This document shows, piece after piece, positions 17,043-25,051 of a DNA stretch of 64,000 nt. The notes under the pieces were generated by a model. It was not told where the DNA came from, did not search any database, and worked only from the letters and a program-made list of their open reading frames with translations. The position numbers and the translations under genes were made by a program. The stretch is taken from the NCBI GenBank assembly GCA_016744705.1, contig JADGDU010000007.1, positions 62,001 through 126,000 on the forward strand, in the 5' to 3' direction. The first letter of the stretch is position 1. The number at the start of each line of letters is the position of its first letter. The stretch comes from Candidatus Krumholzibacteriia bacterium (GTDB lineage: Bacteria; Krumholzibacteriota; Krumholzibacteriia; LZORAL124-64-63).

Positions 17043-17243
17043 CGAATGTTCTCCTTTTTGTCCCGCAGTATGAATGCCCCATCCTGACCTCGCGGGTTGA
17101 GCAGGATGAGAAGGCGGAGATCCGGGTTTGATCCTTATCGCCCACCTTTGTACTAGATATTGTTTACCTGTTTTGAAATAACAAGACACCGTCTAGCATG
17201 AGGTGAAAAAAATTTCTCACCACTTTAAACGAGGCTCATCACG

Positions 17244-17636
17244 CTATTTTTTTCTCCCACGCAAAACCACATGGTAATCTTCAACTTCAAACCCTTCGCA
17301 GATTTCTGGTTCCCGGACGTCCACGGATTCCCAGGGAATGTCGTGGATGATGCCCGTTTCGGTGTCGATCAAATGGTGGTGTCTTTGGGTTCGAGGATCA
17401 AATACAACCGCACCTTCTTTGAGAGTGCGAGAAGCAATCAACCCTTTGTCTACCAATAGGTTTAATGTGTTATAAACAGTGGCCCGAGATACAGTGGGAC
17501 AACGTTTCAAGACTTCTTTCAGCACCTGGTCCGCTGTGGGGTGACTCTGCGTGGCGAGAACAAATTTAGCCACTTCCAACCGTTGCGGGGTTGGCTGGAT
17601 ACCATTTTTGCGGAGAATGTCTATTAGGGCGTTCAT
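17244..17636 (-). CDS. Fur/PerR family regulator without the structural CxxC zinc site
   Basis: ATG 17636 gives 130 residues; a longer frame to 17672 is possible. The winged-helix half has 'GIQPTPQRLEVAKFVL', 'HPTADQVLKEV' and 'VSRATVYNTLNLLVDKGLI', the Fur DNA-binding signature. The dimer half keeps the His cluster ('RHHHLIDTETG') but has no cysteine where Fur/PerR usually have CxxC. That makes it a cysteine-free PerR-like sensor, in which metal-catalysed His oxidation or metal occupancy alone would signal. It heads the Sec-peroxiredoxin/katA group. TAGA-ACTAG-TCTA just upstream of the start (about 17641-17656) could be an autoregulatory operator. Confidence 0.8.
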   Translation of the reverse strand: MNALIDILRKNGIQPTPQRLEVAKFVLATQSHPTADQVLKEVLKRCPTVSRATVYNTLNLLVDKGLIASRTLKEGAVVFDPRTQRHHHLIDTETGIIHDIPWESVDVREPEICEGFEVEDYHVVLRGRKK

Positions 17637-17668
17637 GCAGTCTAGACTAGTTCTAAACTGGGACGGCG

Positions 17669-18089
17669 TCAAGGTGTTATTTTGGGCTCAGTGGGGCAGA
17701 ACCATTGGGACACTGTTGGTGTGGGGCCCGGCTTTGATCCGGAGGAAATAGAATTCCGGCCGGCCCGTAGTTCTGTGCTGAGAAGGTTTCGAATGACCTG
17801 ACCCCAAACATAATAAACCGTGGCCGTGACAAAGGAATCGGCCTCCAGATTGTATCTGATGGCAGAGCGGCTCACAAAGGGTTTGGGATAATTTTGCTCT
17901 ATTTGGAATGCATTCAGGGGATCATCGGGGGCAGCACTCACTGCGCATCATCACCATACAAACCGTCATTCATATAAGTGATAAAGTTGGCGAAATAGGC
18001 CCAGCAATAAGCCAGGCTCGCAGCGCCACCCATACCGTTGTCACCGGCAGAGACATCGTTGTCGGCAAAAATGCAATGTGTGGCTGAAA
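17669..18089 (-). pseudogene. Remnant of a secreted protein with FlgD-like sorting tail
   Basis: Leftward from about 18089 the frame reads 'THCIFADNDVSAGDNGMGG', then 'ITYMNDGLYGDDAQ' and a stop. Shifted by one base it continues 'LNAFQIEQNYPKPFVSRSAI' and 'TVYYVWGQVIRNLL', a recognisable but altered FlgD-type tail (normally 'QNYPNPFNPST...VYNVLGQ'). The end lacks the closing 'SGTYF.RL'. No start or signal peptide survives; the 5' part is replaced by the oppositely oriented remnant at 18078. It is a degraded 3' gene fragment. Confidence 0.6.
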
Positions 18090-18792
18090 CGAATGTCCTG
18101 CGTGCTCCTGCTGTGTCTTATTCCAGTCATAACTCAGGCTGGATCCGGTGCCGGTGCCATCAATATGTCTTTCAACACTTCAACCCGGGCCGCTGGTATG
18201 GGTGACGCGGGAGTGGCGGTGGCCTGGGATTCCGATACCAATCACCGGGCGAACCCCGTCTTGCTGGCTTTTCGTCAGGGTGTTCATTACATCTCCTTTG
18301 AGTCCAAACTGGCTGCCGGGTTGGCTGATGATATTTACTTAACCAACGAGGAACTGACTTTTGGGGCCTAAGGCTGACATTTCTGCTGGCTAAAGCCCCG
18401 GTGAAGGGCAATTACCTGGATATGGGATTTCAGGAAGGCACCGATGAGAAGGGAATGAGTACGGGAACTTTTCATTCCTCCATGGAAAGCCAATCTCTTG
18501 GCCTAGGTGTTGAGAGTATTGAATTTTTGGAGCGCATTCTTAATAAAAGCCCCGGAAGCTGGACCCGATATGCTTCCGTTGCAGGATGAGGGCGGGGACA
18601 GTAGAGAAGGCTCGACCATAAGTATGGGATATGTCCTGCGCATCACCCCGGTAGACCTGACTCTGGCCGATGATATGCGGCTGGAAAATCCAGGCAGGCC
18701 GTTTTGGCGGTTTCAGAAAAGGCTGGGCCACCGTACCCCAGGCAAGAGGCCTACCCACCGTAGGCCGAGAATCCTGGTCCATCTGGCTTAAC
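18078..18792 (+). pseudogene. Decayed outer-membrane protein gene (PorV/UPF0164-like)
   Basis: The first frame starts well ('MWLKRMSCVLLLCLIPVITQ', a signal peptide) and gives 'GAINMSFNTSTRAAGMGDAG' and 'ANPVLLAFRQGVHYISFES', the N-terminus typical of PorV/UPF0164-type barrels. It stops at 18371 (TAA). One frame shift restores 'LTFLLAKAPVKGNYLDMGFQ', and a second near 18545 restores 'GSTISMGYVLRITPVDLTLADD'. The 3' barrel strands are missing. At least two frameshifts and a truncation make this a pseudogene unless assembly errors are involved. It adjoins another remnant, so the whole 17.7-18.8 kb stretch is decaying. Confidence 0.65.
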
Positions 18793-18825
18793 CCACTGGA
18801 TATTTACAAGGCCCTGGCCACAAAT

Positions 18826-18862
18826 TAAAAAGGAAAAGGTCCGCCCGGGCGGACCTTTTCCT
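18826..18862 (-). terminator. Strong palindromic terminator downstream of the 2-Cys peroxiredoxin
   Basis: AGGAAAAGGTCCGCCC and GGGCGGACCTTTTCCT form 16-bp perfect arms with no spacer; the A-rich left flank gives a leftward U-tract. It lies 30 bp past the peroxiredoxin stop. Confidence 0.8.
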
Positions 18863-18891
18863 ATAGATCATGACGCAATGCAGGCAGTAGC

Positions 18892-19509
18892 CTACTTGTG
18901 GTCAGTCAGGTATTTCGCTACGCCTTCAGCAGAAGGAGTCATAGCGTCATCACCCTTGGTCCAGTTGGCAGGGCAAACTTCGCCGTGCTCTTCAAGGTGC
19001 TGCAGAGCGTCGACGGTGCGCAGGGCTTCGTCGATGTTGCGGCCCAGGCCCAGGTTGTTTACGACTGCGGACTGCATGATGCCGTCTTTGTCGATGATGA
19101 AGGTACCACGAAGAGCCATGCCACCATCCAGCAGCACGCCGTAGTCCTGGCTGATGGTCTTCTGGAAGTCGGCCACCAGAGGATACTGGACGTTGCCGAT
19201 GCCACCGTTGTTCACGTCGGTGTTTTTCCAGGCCAAGTGGCTGAAGTGGCTATCAGTGCTGACACCGATGACTTCAACGTTGCGGCTCTTGAAAGCTTCC
19301 AGCTGCTTGTTGAAAGCGATGATTTCGGAAGGACAGACAAAGGTGAAGTCCAGGGGGTAGAAGAACAGGCATACGTACTTTCCCCGGTAGTCGGACAGTT
19401 TGAAGTCGTCCTTGAAAGTATTGTTGGGCATCACAGCGGTGGCGGTGAAATCGGGGGCTTCGGTGGAAACCAGAGGCATGGGGAAAATATCGAAGTCCAT
19501 GTTATCCAT
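18892..19509 (-). CDS. Typical 2-Cys peroxiredoxin (AhpC/Prx1 type)
   Basis: ATG 19509 gives 205 residues; its AAGGAGAA ribosome site is embedded in the last codons of the fur gene ahead. The peroxidatic Cys is in 'LDFTFVCPSEI' and the resolving Cys in 'HGEVCPANW', so this is a complete 2-Cys enzyme. It contrasts with the Sec paralogue 1.9 kb away, which lacks a resolving Cys. It reduces hydrogen and alkyl peroxides using an AhpF/thioredoxin-type donor not encoded here. It is co-transcribed with the Fur-family regulator. Confidence 0.93.
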   Translation of the reverse strand: MDNMDFDIFPMPLVSTEAPDFTATAVMPNNTFKDDFKLSDYRGKYVCLFFYPLDFTFVCPSEIIAFNKQLEAFKSRNVEVIGVSTDSHFSHLAWKNTDVNNGGIGNVQYPLVADFQKTISQDYGVLLDGGMALRGTFIIDKDGIMQSAVVNNLGLGRNIDEALRTVDALQHLEEHGEVCPANWTKGDDAMTPSAEGVAKYLTDHK

Positions 19510-19511
19510 TT

Positions 19512-19934
19512 TTAGTTCTCCTTGAGGCAATCAGCTGAATGAAGTCGGCATTCCGGACAAGTTCCGAAATACTCCAATTTGAATCCCTGAATCAGGAATC
19601 CGTTAATTTCCGCAGAAGCACTTTCGAACTTCCGGGGATCAATTTCGGGGAGGTCCCGAACTTTTCCGCAACCGGTGCAGCGCGCATGGCAATGTGGCTG
19701 TACCATACCATCGAAACGGGCTTCGTGCCCGTTTAACTCGAGTTTGCCGATCTGTCCGTCCTCGTGCAGCACTTCGAGGTTGCGATATACTGTGCCCAGG
19801 CTGATACGAGGTAACCGTTTCCGTACTATCTCGTACAACTCAGAGGCTGTAGGATGTGTATTCAGGCTGCAAAGCTCCTCCAAGAGGATTTTCCTTTGAG
19901 GAGTATTGCGGCGTATGCTCTTGCCTGTAGGCAT
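19512..19934 (-). CDS. Fur/PerR family regulator with CxxC zinc site
   Basis: ATG 19934 (AAGGA upstream) gives 140 residues. The DNA-binding half has 'RNTPQRKILLEEL', 'HPTASELYEIV' and 'ISLGTVYRNLEVLHEDG'. The dimerisation half has 'HCHARCTGCGKV' and, near the end, 'GTCPEC', the two CxxC pairs of the structural zinc site. It is coupled to the 2-Cys peroxiredoxin with 2 nt between stop and start, so a PerR-like peroxide response is the simplest inference. GGAAT-G-ATTCC at 20014-20024, in an AT-rich stretch about 80 bp before the start, is a possible operator. Confidence 0.85.
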   Translation of the reverse strand: MPTGKSIRRNTPQRKILLEELCSLNTHPTASELYEIVRKRLPRISLGTVYRNLEVLHEDGQIGKLELNGHEARFDGMVQPHCHARCTGCGKVRDLPEIDPRKFESASAEINGFLIQGFKLEYFGTCPECRLHSADCLKEN

Positions 19935-20085
19935 GATCGTCCTTCCGGGCCTCCGGAGAATATCTGGGTGCATTTCAAGAGATGCTGGGAGGCCGTGGGG
20001 CATATTACTAATAGGAATGATTCCGAATGGCAACCCTGAAAAGTGAAATAATCGAGTTTTTCTTTCTTAGATGAAAAACCATTCC

Positions 20086-20109
20086 AACCATTGCGTGGGC
20101 CGCGTCGTC
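20086..20109 (+). promoter_or_regulatory. Candidate ECF-sigma autoregulatory promoter
   Basis: AACC (20086-20089), a 16-base spacer and CGTC (20106-20109) match the AAC...CGTC pattern of ECF promoters, 39 bp before the ECF sigma start. Autoregulation is typical of such sigmas; this assignment is by pattern only. Confidence 0.4.
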
Positions 20110-20147
20110 TTAATTAAGAACCGATTGAAGAGAGCCGCAACCCGACC

Positions 20148-20756
20148 ATGGAAGGCTGGAAGGAATTGAGCGTTTTGGCCAAATACTCGGATAACATCCC
20201 GGATAACCCAGATAGTCATCTGGTCCGGCAGGCTGCCGAGGGTAACCGTGAGGCTTTTTCACTGTTGTATAAGCAGTGCGTCAATCGGGTGTATGGGCTC
20301 AGTTTGCGATTGACGAACGACCAGGTGGAAGCGGAAACGCTAACCCAGGATGTTTTTGTAAAGGCTTGGTCCAGCATCGGCAGCTATGCGGGGCGGGGCA
20401 GTTTTGCGGGTTGGCTCAGTAAGATGGCGGTCAATTTGTGGCGGGACCGGTTCCGTTATGACAAACGTCAGGAAAAATTGAAGGAAGAGGCCGCTCTGCA
20501 TTGGGAGCATGATCGACCGAATTCTGGGTCGGTGGTGCCAATGCTAACGGCCATGGACCTGGAGAGAAGTTTGCGCAAACTTCCCCTCGGGGCCCGCACG
20601 GTTTTTGTTCTTCACGAAATTGAGGGCTACAAGCATCATGAAATTGCAGAGATGCTGGAATTGACCACAGGTACGGTGAAATCCCAACTGCACCGAGCGC
20701 GCAAGCTGTTGCGGGTTTTGTTGGCTGGGGATCGGGCCGAAAGTCATGGAGCGTAA
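20148..20756 (+). CDS. ECF-type RNA polymerase sigma factor (RpoE-like)
   Basis: The 202-residue product contains sigma region 2 (about 28-100: 'LLYKQCVNRVYGLSLRL', 'TLTQDVFVKAW', 'FAGWLSKMAVNLWRDRFR') and region 4 (about 140-192: 'LPLGARTVFVLHEIEGYKHH', 'EIAEMLELTTGTVKSQLHRA'). Region 3 is absent, which defines the ECF class. The TAA is 2 nt from the next gene, whose product is probably the cognate anti-sigma. The operon ends with a DUF4097 surface protein, suggesting an envelope signal. A downstream start (TTG 20167) is possible. Confidence 0.9.
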   Translation: MEGWKELSVLAKYSDNIPDNPDSHLVRQAAEGNREAFSLLYKQCVNRVYGLSLRLTNDQVEAETLTQDVFVKAWSSIGSYAGRGSFAGWLSKMAVNLWRDRFRYDKRQEKLKEEAALHWEHDRPNSGSVVPMLTAMDLERSLRKLPLGARTVFVLHEIEGYKHHEIAEMLELTTGTVKSQLHRARKLLRVLLAGDRAESHGA

Positions 20757-20758
20757 TT

Positions 20759-21169
20759 ATGGATAAACAAATCAATGATCTGGCCAAAAAGATGGCGGAG
20801 GAAGGCATTGCGCCCCCTCGCGACCTCTGGCCAGAAATCGAACAGGCCATGGATCAGGCAGGGCAGGAGAAGAAGCCCCGGCGAACTTTTGATCCCAATG
20901 CCTGGTACCGCCTGGCAGCCGTGGCGGCCACACTGATTCTCTTGGTGGGCGCAGGATATTTTGGAGGCAATCCGCAGCAGCAGCCGCAGGGTGAAAAAGT
21001 TGCGGTACTCGTGGAGGACAACCCATCTCTTCTGCAACGTCTGAACAATACTATTTCTGAATTGGACAAGGCCATGGCCCTGGATCCTGAGAACATCAAA
21101 CTCACCCGGCTGTCGTTGATGACACACAAAAGTCGCGCAAATCTTTTACGAGTAGAAACTCGTCGATAA
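20759..21169 (+). CDS. Probable membrane anti-sigma factor without zinc motif
   Basis: The 136-residue protein has a short cytoplasmic N-terminus with 'APPRDLWPEIEQAM', a motif common at the start of anti-sigma-like partners of ECF factors. One membrane segment follows (about 51-68, 'LAAVAATLILLVGAGYF'), then a periplasmic part with a possible coiled coil ('LLQRLNNTISELDKAM'). The His/Cys zinc-binding anti-sigma motif is absent. Its position 2 nt after the sigma gene supports the role. How it would release the sigma is unknown. Confidence 0.65.
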   Translation: MDKQINDLAKKMAEEGIAPPRDLWPEIEQAMDQAGQEKKPRRTFDPNAWYRLAAVAATLILLVGAGYFGGNPQQQPQGEKVAVLVEDNPSLLQRLNNTISELDKAMALDPENIKLTRLSLMTHKSRANLLRVETRR

Positions 21170-21185
21170 AGAAAAGGGAAGAACC

Positions 21186-22088
21186 ATGAGAAAATTTGCA
21201 ACCATCGTTCCTGCTCTACTGGCTATTATCTGGCTGCTTACTGGACTAGCCGCTCAAGCTGGAGAACCTGTGGAAAAATCAGGAAAAGCTTCGGCCAACG
21301 GACGGGTTTTTGTGGAGAACATTGCCGGCTCCATCACCGTCATTGGCTGGGATAAAAATGAAATTCATGTGGAAGGGACACTGGGCAAAGAAGTCAAAGA
21401 ACTGAAGTTCAAAACGGGTAAGAAAAAATCCATCATTTCTGTGGAATACAAAAAGAACCGCAGGAATATTCGTGAAGGGGCTGACCTGGTTATCAAAGTG
21501 CCCAAAGGCAGCAAGCTGGAAGTGGAATGCGTCAGCGCGGATGTAGAGGCTTCCAAGCTCACGGGATTTTTGGACTTATCATCCATCAGCGGGACAGTGG
21601 AATTCAGTGGCTGGTGCCAGGAGCTGGATGCTGAGTCCATCAGTGGCGACGTGCTCATTGATGGCGGTGCCGATGAGATGTCCATTGAGTCCATCAGCGG
21701 CAGTGTGAAGGCCCAGGCCAAGGGCAAATCTGCGGAAATCAGTGCCGAAAGTGTGTCCGGAAATGTTTTACTGGAATACGACACATTCCTCGACTTGTCT
21801 GCCGAAAGTGTCTCGGGCAGCATTAAAATCTTTGGCGACCTGGATCCCAAGAGCCGCATCCGGTGTGATGTGGTCAGTGGCACCATCACTTTGGTGATGC
21901 CGGGTAATGTGAGTGCTTCTTTTGAGGCCAGCACTTTCAGCGGTAACATCGACAATGATTTTGGCAAGAAGGCCAGCCGGACAAGCAAATATGCCCCGGG
22001 TAAAGAACTGGAATTCACCAACGGTGACGGAGAAGCCGACGTGGAACTCAACTCTTTCAGTGGTGATGTCCGCATCCGAAAAAAATAA
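21186..22088 (+). CDS. DUF4097-type exported beta-helix protein
   Basis: The 300-residue protein has a signal peptide (LAAQA-G) followed by repeated beta units: 'SISGTVEFSG', 'ESISGDVLIDGG', 'ESISGSVKAQA', 'ESVSGNVLL', 'ESVSGSIKI', 'VSGTITLVM', 'TFSGNI', 'SFSGDVRI'. This repeat defines the DUF4097 (putative adhesin / LiaX-like) fold. In Firmicutes such proteins act with stress regulators. Here it follows an ECF sigma and a putative anti-sigma, so it may be part of the sensor or the main target. It lies in the periplasm or at the surface. Confidence 0.8.
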   Translation: MRKFATIVPALLAIIWLLTGLAAQAGEPVEKSGKASANGRVFVENIAGSITVIGWDKNEIHVEGTLGKEVKELKFKTGKKKSIISVEYKKNRRNIREGADLVIKVPKGSKLEVECVSADVEASKLTGFLDLSSISGTVEFSGWCQELDAESISGDVLIDGGADEMSIESISGSVKAQAKGKSAEISAESVSGNVLLEYDTFLDLSAESVSGSIKIFGDLDPKSRIRCDVVSGTITLVMPGNVSASFEASTFSGNIDNDFGKKASRTSKYAPGKELEFTNGDGEADVELNSFSGDVRIRKK

Positions 22089-22111
22089 ATACCGATCTTA
22101 AAGTGATTCTG

Positions 22112-22138
22112 TCCCGGGCTCAACGGAGTCCGGGATTT
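22112..22138 (+). terminator. Rho-independent terminator of the ECF operon
   Basis: TCCCGGGCTC-AACG-GAGTCCGGGA (one G-U pair) is followed by TTTTC. Confidence 0.7.
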
Positions 22139-22221
22139 TCATATTCAGGATGCAATCCCGGCCATTAGCGCTTATCTTCAGCAAGTTCAATTTATCACCC
22201 CGAATAGCACAGGAGCTTTTC

Positions 22222-22941
22222 ATGTTCTTTTCTGCCGATCATTCCCTTCGTGGCGCTTCGCGTCTGGTGATCCTTTTGGTCACCGTTTTGGCTCTCTTTT
22301 TAATCAGTGGTTGTGGCGGCACAGCCAAAGATACAGGCACGGCCGAAAAAGAAGGCCAGACTGAACTGCAGGGCAACGAAACCGTGGTCGTTCTCAAAAC
22401 CAATCAAGGTGCCATCACTGTGCGCTTCTTTGCTGACGTCAGCCCCGAACATGCCAAAAACTTTATCGCGCACAGTAAAAGCGGTCTGTACACCGGCACA
22501 CTGTTTCATCGGGTCATCCCCGGTTTCATGATTCAGGGCGGAGATCCCAACAGCAAGAACGACAACCCCAATGACGACGGGATGGGTGGCTACAGCTACC
22601 AGGGTGAAGGCACTCTGCTCAATGCTGAGTTCAATGACATCCCTCACACCCGCGGTATCCTCAGTATGGCCCGCAGTCAGGATGTCAACAGTGCTGGCAG
22701 CCAATTCTTCGTCATGCATGCCGCCTACCCCAGCCTGAATGGCAAATACACAGTGTTCGGCGAAGTCATCGACGGCATCGAAGTGGTGGATTTCATCGCC
22801 AATGCTCCCAAGAACAACCGGGATCGTCCCAACGAGAATCAGGAAATTTTGGAAGTTCAGGTTCTGGAATGGTCTCTGGCTGACATTGAAAAGTCCAAAG
22901 AGGCCATGTGGGCAGAAGACGAATCGGTCAACGGGAAGTAA
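22222..22941 (+). CDS. Cyclophilin-type peptidyl-prolyl isomerase lipoprotein
   Basis: ATG 22222 has AGGAGC 7 nt upstream; an in-frame ATG at 22150 lies in the terminator region. The 239-residue product has a hydrophobic N-terminus with lipobox ('FLISGC'), then a cyclophilin domain: 'VTVRFF'-like start 'AITVRFFADVSPEHAKNF', 'FHRVIPGFMIQGGDP', 'LSMARSQDVNSAGSQFFV', 'GKYTVFGEVIDGIEVVD'. The Arg and Phe active-site residues are present. It accelerates proline isomerisation during folding in the periplasm. An Asn/Asp-rich insertion ('NSKNDNPNDDGMGG') is typical of bacterial members. Confidence 0.9.
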   Translation: MFFSADHSLRGASRLVILLVTVLALFLISGCGGTAKDTGTAEKEGQTELQGNETVVVLKTNQGAITVRFFADVSPEHAKNFIAHSKSGLYTGTLFHRVIPGFMIQGGDPNSKNDNPNDDGMGGYSYQGEGTLLNAEFNDIPHTRGILSMARSQDVNSAGSQFFVMHAAYPSLNGKYTVFGEVIDGIEVVDFIANAPKNNRDRPNENQEILEVQVLEWSLADIEKSKEAMWAEDESVNGK

Positions 22942-22954
22942 ATATACTGCGGAA

Positions 22955-22984
22955 TTTTCCCACTTGATTCGTCGGGTGGGAAAA
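22955..22984. repeat. Inverted repeat before the 634-residue secreted protein gene
   Basis: TTTTCCCAC-(12)-GTGGGAAAA has 9-bp perfect arms, with the right arm 12 nt from the ATG at 22997. There is no U-tract, so it may act as an operator or leader hairpin; a weak terminator is less likely. Confidence 0.4.
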
Positions 22985-22996
22985 CCGTAGTATGTT

Positions 22997-24901
22997 ATGA
23001 CCATGCTAAGCAGATACCCAAAACCCATTGATATTGTCTCTGGTCGCACCTGGCGCTACTGCGTGGTTCTGGGTGTGGTCCTTTGTTTTGTCTTGGTCTT
23101 TGGGGCCGTTTTGGCTGCTGATGCCTTGCGCCCCGTCCACACCTATACTCTTACTCCCCAAGTCAAAACTCTCGTGGGCGAAGATGGAAATCTGGAAGTT
23201 CTCTCTTCTGAACTGGCCCTTCCTCTGTTGCGCGGCACAATGGACACCTTGGCTGATACGCGCCGGCGCAGAGGCAATCCCGAACCCACGCAATCTCTTG
23301 TTTCATTTTCCCGGGAGGGAATGGCAGGAGGCCAGCGGGGTTTTTCGTCTCTGGCTGATGATGATGCAGACGGCCAGGCCGATGAAGACTGGCTTGATGG
23401 CCGGGATAACGACGGTGATGGCTTAATCGATGAAGATTTTGCCGCCATCAGCGATGCCATGACCGCTATATCTCTTACCCAGGGGAGCGGATGGGCCCAG
23501 CTGGAATTCATGCAGTGGGCAGGCACCCGTCTCCAGAATGCCCTTTTTCTCAATTTCGCGGCCGCTCATGAATTGAGTGGGGTCATGGTACCTTATTACC
23601 GTCTGGAATCCGGTGGTGAACCATGGCGGGAAATGGATGTCTTCAGCCGTCGTCACAATCTGGCCGGACAAAATGTTACTGAAAAGGCCACTGCTTTTGT
23701 CTTGCGCCAAGAGATGCCCAATTCTGGAGTAGACTTGACTGATCCTTCGTCTTTGGACATGAGCGATCAGCCCAATCACACCTGGTTGGGGGTTTTGGTG
23801 CTGGACCAGAGCACAACAGGCCGAGCTAAAACCTTTTTGCGCCCCCAGCTGGCCGGCGGCACCCTTTCGTTGCCCTTGAGCGATGAACCCACAGCTGCGG
23901 TGATTTGTGTTGCCAGCAGTTGGATGCAATTGAATCGCCTGTTGCTGGATGCGGTCACGGTTTACGAAGGTGTTAAGGATCCCGTAAACCAGCAAAACGC
24001 CCGGTGGATTGTGAGCCCCCTGTGTTCCCGTTGTCGCTTGGAAAAAGAGGTGGATGTGGCAGTTGTGGCTCCTGCTGAAGGCCCCGCTTCTCTGAGCTTT
24101 ACTTTGGAATCCGGCCGTTCCGGACTGCTGGACCCCGACCTCTTCGTGGTTTCGGGATTCAGGCTGGGATATCCGCAAAATATCCTCTGGGAACCCACTG
24201 AGGGGACTTCCCTGGATGTTTCCTGGTTCCAGGATGACCTTTTTGCAGGAGATCAAAATCTTCCCAATGATTTATACGGTCTTTTGGGTGGCGTTTCCGA
24301 CCACACAGCCAGCGGAAAACTGATTTATCAATTTGATAACTTTCCCGCAGAGCTTTTTGACATTTTGAACACTGGCGTCCAAGTGGAATTGGCGGGCGTA
24401 TGGCTTGATGGTAGAAAATTTGTGACCCAGAGCGCCGTCAATCTTGGTGCTGGAGGCGTGGGGGATGTGTCAGAATCCGGTGTTGATGCGTCTGATGAGT
24501 CCGAGGTGGAACCATTCCAGATGGATAGTCTCTCCCTGTCGCCCAAGCTTCTGGAGGGTTGGCCCAACCCATTTCATGACCAAATCCGGATAGAGTTTAC
24601 GATACCGTCATCTGCCCATGAACTTTTTGACTGGCCTGAAGGCGAGCCCATTCCCGAAGGTGTTGAACTGGCTGGTCCCATTGTATGGTCAGGCGGTCAA
24701 CCTTCTGTGTCCGTTAAGGTTTATAGTATTAATGGCCAAGAGCTGGTGGCTCTGCAACAGGGAAACCTGGGCGAAGGCCGCTATTCCGTATCCTGGAATG
24801 GGACGGATGCTTTTGGCCGGCAGGTGGCCAGCGGCACTTACTTCTGCAAACTGCAGCTCGATGACTGGAGCATCACCCGGCGCCTGGTCTTTATAAGATA
24901 G
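22997..24901 (+). CDS. Large secreted protein with Ca-binding-like repeats and FlgD-like sorting tail
   Basis: The 634-residue protein has a long N-region then a hydrophobic signal (about 20-40, 'VVLGVVLCFVLVFGAVLAA'). Around 115-140 are Asp-rich loops ('DDDADGQADEDWLDGRDNDG', then 'DGLIDEDF') of the thrombospondin-3/EF-hand-like kind that bind calcium. The middle is beta-rich and unrecognised, including one 'CSRC' pair. A FlgD-type tail ends the chain ('GWPNPFHDQIRIEF', 'VYSINGQEL', 'YSVSWNGTDAFG', 'ASGTYFCKLQ'). It is predicted to be exported and attached at the surface. The ribosome site is weak, so ATG 23003 is an alternative start. Confidence 0.65.
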   Translation: MTMLSRYPKPIDIVSGRTWRYCVVLGVVLCFVLVFGAVLAADALRPVHTYTLTPQVKTLVGEDGNLEVLSSELALPLLRGTMDTLADTRRRRGNPEPTQSLVSFSREGMAGGQRGFSSLADDDADGQADEDWLDGRDNDGDGLIDEDFAAISDAMTAISLTQGSGWAQLEFMQWAGTRLQNALFLNFAAAHELSGVMVPYYRLESGGEPWREMDVFSRRHNLAGQNVTEKATAFVLRQEMPNSGVDLTDPSSLDMSDQPNHTWLGVLVLDQSTTGRAKTFLRPQLAGGTLSLPLSDEPTAAVICVASSWMQLNRLLLDAVTVYEGVKDPVNQQNARWIVSPLCSRCRLEKEVDVAVVAPAEGPASLSFTLESGRSGLLDPDLFVVSGFRLGYPQNILWEPTEGTSLDVSWFQDDLFAGDQNLPNDLYGLLGGVSDHTASGKLIYQFDNFPAELFDILNTGVQVELAGVWLDGRKFVTQSAVNLGAGGVGDVSESGVDASDESEVEPFQMDSLSLSPKLLEGWPNPFHDQIRIEFTIPSSAHELFDWPEGEPIPEGVELAGPIVWSGGQPSVSVKVYSINGQELVALQQGNLGEGRYSVSWNGTDAFGRQVASGTYFCKLQLDDWSITRRLVFIR

Positions 24902-25051
24902 TTTTCATCCTCTTTGTCTTGATTTGATAATTATTTTTTCAAAATAGAAGGCCACCGGACTTTTTCGCTATTCCTGTTCCGTCCTCGGGATAATATTTAT
25001 GCCTCTGGTTATCTGTTCTCGCACTCATCCGATAAAAAATGTAAATTTTCT

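Noticed and set aside
16332..17189. Two separate short genes or a frameshifted peroxiredoxin pseudogene
   Set aside because: The two parts are in the same frame, separated only by one TGA at the catalytic position, and both flanks are well conserved. Selenocysteine explains all of this better.
22955..22984. Terminator of the cyclophilin gene
   Set aside because: The 9-bp hairpin has no downstream T-run and abuts the next start codon, so it is listed as an inverted repeat instead.
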